From: Evansella tamaricis | GTDB taxonomy: Bacteria; Bacillota; Bacilli; Bacillales; Salisediminibacteriaceae | Assembly (NCBI RefSeq): GCF_019042215.1 | Contig: NZ_JAHQCS010000121.1 | Span: forward strand, 62,001-126,000 | Reading direction: 5' to 3' | Length of the DNA stretch: 64,000 nt | In this document: positions 27,281-37,039 of the stretch, piece after piece | Position numbering within the stretch: position 1 is the stretch's first letter | How the letters are laid out: each line of letters begins with the position of its first letter | Program-made: the position numbers and the translations under genes | Notes under the pieces: model-generated | What the model saw: only the letters and a program-made list of their open reading frames with translations | What the model was told of the DNA's origin: nothing | The model's database searches: none

Positions 27281-29051
27281 GTCGATACACCTCCCATTCC
27301 ATGAACAAAACAATCAGTCCAGCAAGAAGAAGCCATGTCCACCATTCATACTTTGCAAGCCCGGATTCTAACGTCGACTCCGTTCCAGACTGTTGAAAGG
27401 AAGCGGCAGAATGAGTTTGTTTCTCTCTATCATCCAAGGCGACAGCAAAGTAAGTGATTTGCTCCTCTTTGTCCTCAATATAGTACAAGCCTGGTTCTCT
27501 TGGTGCCTGAAACAATTCGTCTCCCTTAAACTCTGAAATCATCTCTCCTGCCTCAGAAAAAACCACATGAGTACCTTCAGTAGATAGGTGCAGAGGTCGA
27601 TTTTCCCCCGGCGAAAGATAACCTATATGGGTAGATTCCCCTTTTAAAAACTCCAAAGCATTATAAATGAAAATAGGGAAATGGGCATGTAACGGCCAAT
27701 CAGATGCTTGTATATCAAAACGTAAGTGTATAAACGGATGACCAAGATGGTATCCCTTTTCAATCAAAGATATATCCCCACTTTGAAGAATCGATACCCC
27801 TGAATCTATAGAAGGACGATCTAATGCCTCACTTATGTAAATGTCCTTCATTTCCACAAATTCAAATAACTCTTCCCCTGTGCTTAGAACGTTAGGTTCT
27901 TGAAGTGAAACCTTTTCCCCCTCTTCACCTGTTAACAATAAAACTGGCTTGTCTATCTCAGGCAAGTCTGTTCCGGTTGAAATGACTAAACTATTTGGCG
28001 GCAAGTCATAAGTGTTTTCCAATGAAGAAGCCTGTACTATTTCAAGGCCTAATTGGTGTAAAACCCGGTGAACAAACGGATTGATTTCACCAAGTAAGTA
28101 AATTACAGGACTAGAATGATTGGCGGAAAAAGCATATGCATTATTATCCAAAGAGTAAACATCATCATCATATTCAATGATTGCTTGATAATAATTTGCG
28201 AACGGTAGTCCATCAATAGAAACAAACGTCTGGTCTTGCTCTTCCACAACAACCGTTTCCTTAAACACTTCTTCTCCTTCTGCAAGAATAGATAGATTCC
28301 CCGATTGTTCTCTTGGACTTTCATTATGGAGAGTAACTATCGCCGTAGTCATTTCACTCGTATTGCGGATACCAAATGTTCTAACGGATACGTTATTATC
28401 AGTTTCCTCTCCAAAATTGATTACATTTAAAGGCATGTTGATCGATTCTGTAGTCAGTAAGTCTTCGGTTATTCTATCGCTATAGACATAAATACTGGAA
28501 GACTGCTGCTGGCTCAAAGCGTTCGCAAGGGAAAAAGCACGTTGAAAATCACTGTGTTCGTAAGTTACTTCCAAATTAGAGATTGCATGTTGTACTAGAC
28601 TATGATTCCCTTCCCGGTTCACAACTAGTGTAGGGGTCTCCCCTACAGAAATGACACTAACTGTTTGATCACGGTGAAGTTTATTTATAAGTTCTTCCAT
28701 CGAATTTTTTGCTTCCTCGAACCTCGTTTTATTCTCTGTTGAAAAAGCGGTCATAGTTGCAGAGGTATCTAATAATAAAATAATATGCTCCCCTTCAATC
28801 CCTTCTATATCCGTGTAGGGACGGATCAGAGTGAACATTAACAACAGCAGAATTAAAATCTGCAACAACAGGAGGAGTTTTCGCTGCAATTTTCTCCACC
28901 ATTTTGTAGCCTGCCATTCGTTCATGACTTGTACCCAAAAAATATTCGAGGAAACAAGCTTATCATCATACTGTTTTCGAAACATATAAAAAATGATAAG
29001 CCCTACCACAAAAATAGAGAGCCCCCAAAATTGCGGAAAAAGAAATTCCAT
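27264..29051 (-). CDS. BatA-domain membrane protein with vWA-like region
   Basis: 595 aa. It begins with the BatA N-terminal pattern (FLFPQFWGLSIFVVGLIIFY), two helices flanking a basic stretch WWRKLQRK. A vWA-like domain follows (LLLDTSATMTAF, where DTSAT stands in the place of DxSxS), then a beta-rich region and one C-terminal TM helix. ATG 29051 has AGGTG 6 nt upstream. Overlaps the next gene by 17 nt, so the two products are translationally coupled. The two vWA proteins likely form a pair. Confidence 0.83.
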   Translation of the reverse strand: MEFLFPQFWGLSIFVVGLIIFYMFRKQYDDKLVSSNIFWVQVMNEWQATKWWRKLQRKLLLLLQILILLLLMFTLIRPYTDIEGIEGEHIILLLDTSATMTAFSTENKTRFEEAKNSMEELINKLHRDQTVSVISVGETPTLVVNREGNHSLVQHAISNLEVTYEHSDFQRAFSLANALSQQQSSSIYVYSDRITEDLLTTESINMPLNVINFGEETDNNVSVRTFGIRNTSEMTTAIVTLHNESPREQSGNLSILAEGEEVFKETVVVEEQDQTFVSIDGLPFANYYQAIIEYDDDVYSLDNNAYAFSANHSSPVIYLLGEINPFVHRVLHQLGLEIVQASSLENTYDLPPNSLVISTGTDLPEIDKPVLLLTGEEGEKVSLQEPNVLSTGEELFEFVEMKDIYISEALDRPSIDSGVSILQSGDISLIEKGYHLGHPFIHLRFDIQASDWPLHAHFPIFIYNALEFLKGESTHIGYLSPGENRPLHLSTEGTHVVFSEAGEMISEFKGDELFQAPREPGLYYIEDKEEQITYFAVALDDREKQTHSAASFQQSGTESTLESGLAKYEWWTWLLLAGLIVLFMEWEVYRRGIRT

Positions 29052-29078
29052 CGTTTTCACCTGCCATCCTGCTACAGT

Positions 29079-29951
29079 CTATGATAACCAACCTTTTTTA
29101 GCCATCTCCCGGAACAGTATCTCTTCCAAAGTCTGGCTTGTATTAACTTGCAAATATCCTATTCCCCGTTCTCTGCAAGCCTTTTCTATATGAAGACAAT
29201 GACTTTTTAATCGCTGTTTGTATCCATGTATGACCTTTCGATTCACACTGACTTGCACGGTATCCACTTCATTTTCCACATTAATAAGTCTCACATCACC
29301 AGTAACTTCCGGATTTACTTCTGTTTTACTAAGAAGTTGTATAAGTCGTAATTGCTGATTAGCTTGCACTACTTTCAGTTGCTCCACTACATGATCGTAA
29401 GGTTCAAGACAATCGCTGATTATAAAGCTAAGGGCAGACTTACGCACTCGATAGTTAGGCATATCTATAAAAAAACTATTATTAGAGTTAGTTGCCCGAT
29501 AGTTCTCAATATGTCGCAACATCTCGTTGGAAAATACAAACCCCTTTTTATTTGAAAAAGCCTTCATGGATGATGAAACAGGAACAACTGAAACCCTGTC
29601 TTCATTAGACAACCCCATGTATCCAATAGCAGCAGCCAAAGATTTTGCCATATTCCATTTTTCTTCCTCAAATCCCATGGAAGAGGAACAGTCTAAATAA
29701 ATGGTGATGGATAATTCCTGCTCATCTAAATATCGTTTTATGAAATGACGATTTGTCCGCGCATAAACATTCCAGTCTATTTGTCTTACATCATCCCCAG
29801 GCTGGTAAGGGCGGAAATCAGAAAAATCTAGGGAATTTCCGAATTTGCTGGACCGCCTTGTCCCCATTTGAAAGCCACGCTTTAATTGGGTAGTCTGCCA
29901 CTGATACCGAGTTAATTGCATACGAAGTGGTGAAGGAAGAAGTACCTTCAT
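29079..29951 (-). CDS. DUF58 protein
   Basis: 290 aa. Contains the DUF58 core: SLDFSDFRPYQPGDDVRQID, then WNVYARTN, followed by a vWA-like half with the metal site YLDCSSSMGFE. In MoxR operons DUF58 proteins act as adaptors or substrates of the AAA+ ATPase. The ATG overlaps the moxR stop by 4 nt (ATGA). No TM segment, cytosolic. Confidence 0.9.
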   Translation of the reverse strand: MKVLLPSPLRMQLTRYQWQTTQLKRGFQMGTRRSSKFGNSLDFSDFRPYQPGDDVRQIDWNVYARTNRHFIKRYLDEQELSITIYLDCSSSMGFEEEKWNMAKSLAAAIGYMGLSNEDRVSVVPVSSSMKAFSNKKGFVFSNEMLRHIENYRATNSNNSFFIDMPNYRVRKSALSFIISDCLEPYDHVVEQLKVVQANQQLRLIQLLSKTEVNPEVTGDVRLINVENEVDTVQVSVNRKVIHGYKQRLKSHCLHIEKACRERGIGYLQVNTSQTLEEILFREMAKKGWLS

Positions 29952-30949
29952 GTCCGTTGTATAGCGTTGGTGACTGATTCAATAACATCGAGAATTAATG
30001 TATCTGTGGTAATACCAGTTGCTTCTCCTTCAAAATTTAAAAATATTCGGTGACGCAGAACTGGTAAAGCTGCCTGTTTTAGATCCCCAATGGACACATG
30101 GAATCTACCCTCCATAAAAGCTCGCACCTTGGCTATCTTCACTAAACTCTGAAGTCCCCTTGGTCCTGCTCCAAACCGCACATAATTTTTAATGGATTCA
30201 GGGGCAAGCTCGTGATCAGGATGCGTTGCCATAATGAAAGTAACTGCTATGTCCAGGATGTCCTCTGCCACTAGAATATTAGCTGCTGCTTTTTGAATTT
30301 CCAGTACTTCCACTCCAGTAATTACTGGTGAAATTTCCTGTTGATTATCAGTTACTGTTCTCTCCACAATGGTTTTTAACTCCTCTTTGGTAGGGTAAGT
30401 AATATTAATTTTGCATATAAAACGATCCATTTGTGCCTCTGGTAATGGATATGTCCCCTCAAGATCAATAGGATTTTGTGTAGCAAGCACGAAAAATGGC
30501 GCAGGAAGTTCCTTAGTTTCCCCGAATACTGTCACCGTTTTTTCCCCCATCGCTTCTAGAAGGGCGCTTTGAGTTTTCGGAGTTGCACGGTTAATTTCAT
30601 CTGCAAGCACAATATTGGTAAAAACAGGTCCTTTATGAAAAATAAATTGTTGCTTACCCATTTCATTTGGTTCGATCATCATTGTCCCTGTAATATCTGA
30701 AGGCATAAGGTCCGGAGTAAATTGAACACGGGAAAAAGTCAGTTCCATGGCTTCCGAAATGGTCCGAATCATCATCGTTTTTCCCACACCTGGAAGTCCC
30801 TCTAATAGAGCATGTCCACCAGCAGCCATGGACCATAATATTTGATTCAGGGCATCTTTTTGTCCAACGATGAACGTTTGAATAGTATTTTTAGTTGCTT
30901 CAAGTTGTTCTCTTGCTACTTGTATCTGAGATTCCTGCACTGAATTCAC
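29948..30949 (-). CDS. MoxR-family AAA+ ATPase
   Basis: 333 aa. Walker A GLPGVGKT, Walker B VLADEINRATPK, sensor 1 FVLATQNPIDLEGTYPLPEA and the MoxR-specific QMDRF. The lid domain ends in VLRHRIFLNFEGEA, typical of MoxR. Chaperone-like ATPase that is thought to insert metal cofactors or remodel partner vWA proteins. ATG overlaps the previous stop by 4 nt. Confidence 0.93.
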   Translation of the reverse strand: MNSVQESQIQVAREQLEATKNTIQTFIVGQKDALNQILWSMAAGGHALLEGLPGVGKTMMIRTISEAMELTFSRVQFTPDLMPSDITGTMMIEPNEMGKQQFIFHKGPVFTNIVLADEINRATPKTQSALLEAMGEKTVTVFGETKELPAPFFVLATQNPIDLEGTYPLPEAQMDRFICKINITYPTKEELKTIVERTVTDNQQEISPVITGVEVLEIQKAAANILVAEDILDIAVTFIMATHPDHELAPESIKNYVRFGAGPRGLQSLVKIAKVRAFMEGRFHVSIGDLKQAALPVLRHRIFLNFEGEATGITTDTLILDVIESVTNAIQRT

Positions 30950-32541
30950 TCCTCTTCCATATGAAGTTCACTAAAATAGTCACGAACAATATCTTCTAAA
31001 TGATGTGGTAACTGCATCCGGTTAATACTTTCCCTGTATGTGGATTCATAGTGCCCAAGAACTTCCTGGTAAGGCCTCACATTCCCTTTTAGGACTGGTG
31101 CAGTCTCTGATTCCTGTCTTTCCCCTTCTCCGAATCCTAATTCCCCACTGTCCGTTTCCAGGTTTGTTTCCCCAGTAAGGCGTTCAGGAATCGTCACTAA
31201 CTCCCGAGACCCTTGTCCTGAACCTGCTCCCTGGCCTCCGGGACCCGTTCCATTGCCAACTCCTCGCCCTCCATCTGGAGATTGTCCAACTCCATTACCG
31301 TCTCCATTTCCAGTTCCCCCTTGATTTTGTCCGTTATTTCCAGCTTGATTTCCACTATTTGCATCACCTGATCCCTTTGGATCCCCATCTCCCTGTTGAC
31401 CAGAATCGTTTCCATTTGAGGATTGATTTGTAGAAGGTGACCTGGTGAACGACAAAGAAGTATTTTCTGAAAGCCCTGCATTCACCATATTCCTGTTTAA
31501 CGACTGGGCTATTTGTTGAATTTGTTCTTGAAGTTTCTGTATTGCTTCCAGATCTAAATTAGCTGTGACTAACTCCTTGAGTTGTTGTTCAATTTTTTCT
31601 AGAAGTTCTGCAACTTCTTCTGATGTTAAGTCTTCCAAAGATCCAATATTATCCATCTCTAAATTCTTCATCCATTCAACTAGTAATTTCTTTTGTTCCT
31701 CCGTTAATTGATCCATGTTAGAGAAGAGATGTTCAAGAGCATCTTGGACAGATTCTTCATTTAAACTTTTTAATGCTTCAGCCATTTCAGTAAGACCCGC
31801 ATCATAGAACATATCCGCCATTTGATTCAACTCTTGTTCTTTTTCTAGTAATTCCAGTCGCAATACTTCTAATCGAGCTTCTGAAAGTAATATCTCCTGT
31901 AAAGCTTCGTCTGTATCTTCAACTCCCTTCAATTGGTCTTGAAGCTGATCCAAAAGATCTTGAAGTTCTTCCTTTACCTGATCCTCTATCGATTCGACTT
32001 CCTCTTCCAGTTCGTTTAGAAGTTCTTTATTCGTATTTAAGTCACTCGCAGCAAGCATTTGCTCACTGGGATAGAGAAAAGATAGAATAACTCCCGCTAG
32101 TAGTATGAGGGATATACTAAGCTCTTTCCAAAGGATCCTCCATTGTAGCTTTTCATGAATATGCTGAATTGAATCTTTCATTCTACGAACTGCATCTCTT
32201 CTTTGAAAAATAGAAATTTCCCGATTGTCACTAAGAAACGAAAAGGCAGTCAACACCCTGTTTTCTTTTACTGTTTCGTCATATAGTTGGACAACTTCCT
32301 GATTGGTTGGGCGTTTTTTATACCAATAATAACTTGCACCTGTGATGACAAATAAGGAGAGGAGTAGCATCCATAAATAAAGATTTGTAATAACAAACCA
32401 TCTCCCCGCCATAGCCAGGAAAAATACGGTTGTAATCACAAAAAAGAAATTGTATTGAACAAATCTAAAAAGGTGATGTTTCATCAATGTATTTTTCAGC
32501 TCGCCAATAAGGAGTATGAACTGTTTTTTTTCATTCACCAT
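30946..32541 (-). CDS. Coiled-coil membrane protein of the MoxR operon
   Basis: 531 aa. N-terminal two TM helices (about 25-75), a third near residue 150, then more than 150 residues of Glu/Leu-rich coiled coil (ELEEEVESIEDQVKEELQD). A Gly/Asn/Gln-rich low-complexity segment (about 375-455) and a short C-terminal domain (about 60 aa) follow. Start at ATG 32541, just behind GGGGGAGG; GTG 32538 is equally possible, and the upstream in-frame extension to 32613 has no ribosome site. Function unknown; its position before moxR suggests that it is part of the same membrane assembly. Confidence 0.78.
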   Translation of the reverse strand: MVNEKKQFILLIGELKNTLMKHHLFRFVQYNFFFVITTVFFLAMAGRWFVITNLYLWMLLLSLFVITGASYYWYKKRPTNQEVVQLYDETVKENRVLTAFSFLSDNREISIFQRRDAVRRMKDSIQHIHEKLQWRILWKELSISLILLAGVILSFLYPSEQMLAASDLNTNKELLNELEEEVESIEDQVKEELQDLLDQLQDQLKGVEDTDEALQEILLSEARLEVLRLELLEKEQELNQMADMFYDAGLTEMAEALKSLNEESVQDALEHLFSNMDQLTEEQKKLLVEWMKNLEMDNIGSLEDLTSEEVAELLEKIEQQLKELVTANLDLEAIQKLQEQIQQIAQSLNRNMVNAGLSENTSLSFTRSPSTNQSSNGNDSGQQGDGDPKGSGDANSGNQAGNNGQNQGGTGNGDGNGVGQSPDGGRGVGNGTGPGGQGAGSGQGSRELVTIPERLTGETNLETDSGELGFGEGERQESETAPVLKGNVRPYQEVLGHYESTYRESINRMQLPHHLEDIVRDYFSELHMEEE

Positions 32542-32685
32542 TCCTCCCCCTTTCATTTTAAGAATCAACATCAACATTACGTATTTTCGCTTTGTTACAC
32601 TTGGTGAAGCCATGGAAAAAGGGGAGGTCAGAGGTCAGCAATACCTATGACGTCCTTTATTACTTCCATGGCCTGCTAAACTCCA

Positions 32686-33534
32686 TTACGATTTTGATTT
32701 TATCTTCATATTAGGACGGAGTTTACGGATAGCAATAATTAAACATCCTACGATAAACAAACTATAAAAACTAAAAAAGATGATCCATGGGGAGAACCCA
32801 AACCCTGACATGGATTGAAATTCCATCATCACACTTGGCTCAAAGACTGAAAAAAACATGATCGGGATATTTAGTGATGCAAAAAGAAATGGCCAAATGT
32901 AATCTGTCCCCTGATTGTAAAATTGGTAACTAAAGGTTGTGAGCATCAACGTAATTATTGCAAGACCACCTGTCATAAAAAAGGCTACACTATACGTTGT
33001 GACCATTGCGAGAATTGTTTTCCTAATTATAGTGGAAGCAAGAATTCCAAATGAACCAATCACAAGCATTGCAAAAGCATAAAGGGAAAAACTAGCCACT
33101 ACGTTGGAAGGAGATATTCCCCCGTAAAGAAAAACAATCATATACAATGGAGCAGTTGCAAAAACGATTAATAATAAAAATGATAAAGATGAAATGAGTT
33201 TACTTAATATAATCGCTGTGGATGATTGAGCAGTAGTAAGTAGAATTGGAAGGGTTTGCCGTTCCCTTTCACTACTGATTACTCCTGCGGTTAAACCAGG
33301 TGTTATAAAAATCACAAGCGCAAGTTGTAACATACTGATAAGTAAAAACATGCTCCTGCTTTCTTCAGGACGGAACGTTCCCATATAATCATAACTTAAC
33401 GTCAACCCAATGAATCCAAGGGATATAAGTCCCAATATTCCCAGATAAGATGCGATTCCAATATAGCTCTTGGAAGAACGGAAGCGTAAACGAATTTCTT
33501 TGTTTAATACAGGGTTAATTAATGTTGATTTCAT
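32686..33534 (-). CDS. ABC-2 type transporter permease
   Basis: 282 aa, six TM helices. A hydrophilic loop after helix 2 carries SSERERQTLPILLTT, the ABC-2 coupling region (E..G..ERQTLP). It overlaps the ATPase gene by 4 nt (ATGA) and must be its partner. In this operon context it may export or anchor a component of the vWA assembly rather than a drug. Confidence 0.88.
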   Translation of the reverse strand: MKSTLINPVLNKEIRLRFRSSKSYIGIASYLGILGLISLGFIGLTLSYDYMGTFRPEESRSMFLLISMLQLALVIFITPGLTAGVISSERERQTLPILLTTAQSSTAIILSKLISSLSFLLLIVFATAPLYMIVFLYGGISPSNVVASFSLYAFAMLVIGSFGILASTIIRKTILAMVTTYSVAFFMTGGLAIITLMLTTFSYQFYNQGTDYIWPFLFASLNIPIMFFSVFEPSVMMEFQSMSGFGFSPWIIFFSFYSLFIVGCLIIAIRKLRPNMKIKSKS

Positions 33535-34463
33535 CCTTCTTCCACCCCCTTGGTAATTTCCATAAAGACATCTTCTAAATTGGTTTCTAGCTGTTTGAAA
33601 CTTAGCATTGGTATATCTGCCATCACTGCTTTTTTAATAAGCATCTGTTGATCTTCATCGGACCCTTTATATCCAAATTGGATGGACCCGTTAGATCCCC
33701 TTTGGACATTGATCACATCTGGATCATCTTCAAAAAAGCGGATTGTTTTTTCCATATCCCTTGTTACCATAACTATAATGACTTTTTGCTGCTGAAGTTT
33801 TAATTGAATCTCTGAGACTGTCCCCGTTGCAATTAATTTTCCATTGTCTATGACGCCAATTTCGTCACACATTTCCGCTAGTTCTGGAAGGATGTGTGAT
33901 GAAATAATAATTGTTTTCCCCATCGTCTTCAATTCTTTGAGAATCTCTCTCATTTCGATTCGTGCTCTTGGATCTAACCCAGATGCCGGTTCATCGAGGA
34001 TCAGCACTTTTGGATCATGAATTAACGACCTCGCAAGACATAAACGTTGTTTCATTCCCCTAGACAGGAGGTCAACATACGAGTCACGCTTATTGGACAA
34101 GTTTACCAATTCTAATAATTGGGGAATCACTTCTTCCCGCTCCCGAGCAGACAGGCCGTAACTAGCACCATAAAAATCAAGGTACTCTTCTGTTTTAAAC
34201 TGGTCATATACACCAAAGAAATCCGGCATGTAACCGATGACCTTTCTCACTTTCTCTGGATCTTTTGTCACATCCACTCCGTTTACAAAAGCAGTTCCAT
34301 TTGTCGGGGCCATTAAAGTAGCCAATATTTGAAAGGTGGTTGATTTCCCAGCCCCATTTTGACCAACAAAACCAAAAACAGTACCATCTGAAATGGAAAG
34401 ATTCAAGTCATTTAACGCTGTAAAAGAACCATATTTTTTTGTCAGATTAACGGTCTCAATCAT
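33531..34463 (-). CDS. ABC transporter ATP-binding protein
   Basis: 310 aa. Walker A GQNGAGKST, signature LLSRGMKQRLCLARSL, Walker B VLILDEPASGLD, H-loop SSHILPELAEM. The C-terminal 80 residues are the typical DrrA-like extension. Overlaps the large exported protein gene by 8 nt and the permease by 4 nt. Confidence 0.92.
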   Translation of the reverse strand: MIETVNLTKKYGSFTALNDLNLSISDGTVFGFVGQNGAGKSTTFQILATLMAPTNGTAFVNGVDVTKDPEKVRKVIGYMPDFFGVYDQFKTEEYLDFYGASYGLSAREREEVIPQLLELVNLSNKRDSYVDLLSRGMKQRLCLARSLIHDPKVLILDEPASGLDPRARIEMREILKELKTMGKTIIISSHILPELAEMCDEIGVIDNGKLIATGTVSEIQLKLQQQKVIIVMVTRDMEKTIRFFEDDPDVINVQRGSNGSIQFGYKGSDEDQQMLIKKAVMADIPMLSFKQLETNLEDVFMEITKGVEEG

Positions 34464-36831
34464 TTATTACTTCCCCCTTCAGTGACAACTCTGGAACTGG
34501 AAGTTGCTCTGGCGTATCTCCCTTTTCCACCCGAATAGCAATATAACCATACTCAGTAATATACGTTTCAGGATTATCAAAAGAATTAGAATCAGTAAGC
34601 GTTTCATAAGATTCTGTTTCCACATTGAAAATTTCATACTTAAATCCTGTGTTTCGAATTCGAACCTCTAATTCAGAATAAGTAGGTTGTTCACCTTGTA
34701 ATTCTGCTGGAACCGTATATCCAAATTCATAAATCCCATCTGATGCAAACACATTTCTGCCACCCATCTCCAGATCACTTTCCAGATAACCATAAGAATG
34801 TTCCATCATATAAACTGAAGGGGAGAAATCATCTGTTTCTAAAGAATATGGTCCTACAATGGTATCCGCAAGATGAAGAGATTGAATAACAACATTCATT
34901 CTCGTATATAATGCATTGGAATCTTTAAGGGAACTATTTAGTACTCCATCACTGGTCAGTCCTACTAAAGCAGGCTTCCCACGATCAAACATATTAAATT
35001 CATATATCATTCTCATTAAATCTTCTTTTCTTTGTTTATCTAAATCTTGGTGTTGAGAATAGTTATAATTTCTCCACGTCGGTGCCTGAAGAATTGCCCC
35101 CTGTAATTCAAAGGACACTTCTATTGTTTCACCAGCTCCTAACGAACCTAGCGATTCTTCCTGACGACCAGACATAAAAAGTAAATCTTCAAATTCAACA
35201 TTTGTTGTATTGGTGATTGTTCCAGTAACATTCTTATCGTCTATATGTAGATCATAAACAATTGCACCAACTTCTAGATTTGAGATTGGGCCAGAAGCAT
35301 TCCGAATGGACCAGTATTCCACATCTTTAAATAGTAGGTCCACTTGATCCCCCTGTTGACGAATACCTCCCTTAGGTTCCATCTGTGTGTCTCCACCATA
35401 ATAGTTTCGATCAATTGGAAACGCAGAAAAATTACTTACTGGTACATTCAATTCATAATTACCGTTCTTATTACTAAGCAATGAAATACTCCCATATCCG
35501 TGTCCATATCCGTGTCCATCTAATTGGATAACAGACATTTCATTTATTTGAGGTTGTGCGATTCTATCTTTACCACCAAAACCGAATATTCCCAAACAAA
35601 CGACTAACGATAGGGCAGGTAAGATCCACCAAGAATGTTCCCGTTTATCCATTTTCCTGAGTAAAAAGTATATACCCGGAAAAATAACAAGTGTATATCC
35701 CACAAAAATTAAAACAAGTGTCGAGAAAGGCAGGAACGAGGACGGAAATAAACTAGTTGTTTCCGCAATCCCCCAACCAAGGCGTTCATAAATAGATTCA
35801 TAGTGTATTGACTGAAGTTGCATAATCGGCTGTAATGTTTCTAACCAATAGTCTGGTGCACCGTCCCAACTGGAAAAAGTTTGTCCACTTAAGGAAAAAG
35901 CAAGCTGAACAACTTCACCGTTCCCTACATCTTTACTGACAACAACTGGTAATCCATCTTTAGTTTTTTGCAATACTTTTGTGCCGTCACCCATTTCTCC
36001 TGTTAACAGTTCGATGGAGGGCTGTGGAAATTCACGTTCCCCGTTGTTAAAAAACTCCGTAGAAACTGTTTCAGAAGTTAAGGTTGTTTCCATTGGGAGA
36101 AGTGGTAAAATATCTCCTGTTTTTTGCTGTAATCCTTGGTCTGCACCTACAATTAATTTTCCTCCTGCTGAAATCCAATCCTTAAGTGCTTCCTGTTGGT
36201 CTAAAGAAAGTTCTTCTGCAACCGAATACTGGTCAATTACTATTAGATTAAACATCGACAATCCAAGGGGATCATTTGGAAAATCTAATGCATCCAAGGA
36301 AAGGTTAGTGTACGAATTTCCATATTGACTTTGTACATTTCTCATATAATTCAAAGAGTCAGGATGTTGTGTAAGTAAACCAATAATTAACTGATCATCA
36401 ACAAGATAACTTGGGGTCAGTTTTGTCTGACCTCCCAACGGTATCTCTTTCCCATCTTGCCAGCTGCCTTCATAGAAATAAATATGCTGACTATTTGTAT
36501 TGGAGCCATAATAGTCTGATAATCCAGGTAAACTTACGTAAATAGTTTTTTCACTATTTGCCGGTAAATCCACTTCTCTAACGATTGTCCCATTATTCCG
36601 ATACCCTGGTGAGACGGCAATGACCAATTCTCCTGAAATATCATTTCCATTATTTTTTAAGCTAACAGCAACCGGAAAACCTTGGCTACGCTTCACACTA
36701 TTATCAAAACCAACTTTCATTGAAACTGTAATTTGTTCCTCTCCATCGGCATATCCGATTTCATTCGGTATAATCAATAGCATAAATAAAAAAATAAGTG
36801 CAATTTTTACTAATTTCTGAATCTGAACCAT
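34456..36831 (-). CDS. Large exported membrane protein, first gene of the MoxR operon
   Basis: 791 aa. Signal peptide or N-terminal anchor (8-30), a large extracellular beta-rich part with a CARDB-like start (VSMKVGFDNSVKRSQGFPVA), and a GATase-like segment ISAGGKLIVGADQG. Two TM helices follow (about 375-425), then another extracellular domain of 350 residues with a GHGYGHGYG stretch. Comparable proteins head similar operons in Firmicutes, but I know no characterised one. GGGGAGGA ribosome site; divergent from nhaC. Confidence 0.8.
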   Translation of the reverse strand: MVQIQKLVKIALIFLFMLLIIPNEIGYADGEEQITVSMKVGFDNSVKRSQGFPVAVSLKNNGNDISGELVIAVSPGYRNNGTIVREVDLPANSEKTIYVSLPGLSDYYGSNTNSQHIYFYEGSWQDGKEIPLGGQTKLTPSYLVDDQLIIGLLTQHPDSLNYMRNVQSQYGNSYTNLSLDALDFPNDPLGLSMFNLIVIDQYSVAEELSLDQQEALKDWISAGGKLIVGADQGLQQKTGDILPLLPMETTLTSETVSTEFFNNGEREFPQPSIELLTGEMGDGTKVLQKTKDGLPVVVSKDVGNGEVVQLAFSLSGQTFSSWDGAPDYWLETLQPIMQLQSIHYESIYERLGWGIAETTSLFPSSFLPFSTLVLIFVGYTLVIFPGIYFLLRKMDKREHSWWILPALSLVVCLGIFGFGGKDRIAQPQINEMSVIQLDGHGYGHGYGSISLLSNKNGNYELNVPVSNFSAFPIDRNYYGGDTQMEPKGGIRQQGDQVDLLFKDVEYWSIRNASGPISNLEVGAIVYDLHIDDKNVTGTITNTTNVEFEDLLFMSGRQEESLGSLGAGETIEVSFELQGAILQAPTWRNYNYSQHQDLDKQRKEDLMRMIYEFNMFDRGKPALVGLTSDGVLNSSLKDSNALYTRMNVVIQSLHLADTIVGPYSLETDDFSPSVYMMEHSYGYLESDLEMGGRNVFASDGIYEFGYTVPAELQGEQPTYSELEVRIRNTGFKYEIFNVETESYETLTDSNSFDNPETYITEYGYIAIRVEKGDTPEQLPVPELSLKGEVIND

Positions 36832-37039
36832 TTCCTCCCCTGCTTTCCCTGTTTTCTAATAAGTCTAATAGTAATGACGTATTTACACATAGGAAAGTTT
36901 CTATTGTCATTAATTAAGTTATAATTTACAAATTCCTCTTTGATAATGGAGTAATTTGATGGACAGAATCACATAAATACGATGATCTTCACACAAACTA
37001 ATAGGCAGTAGTTAATTTTTCTGAGGTCAGGTGAAGATT

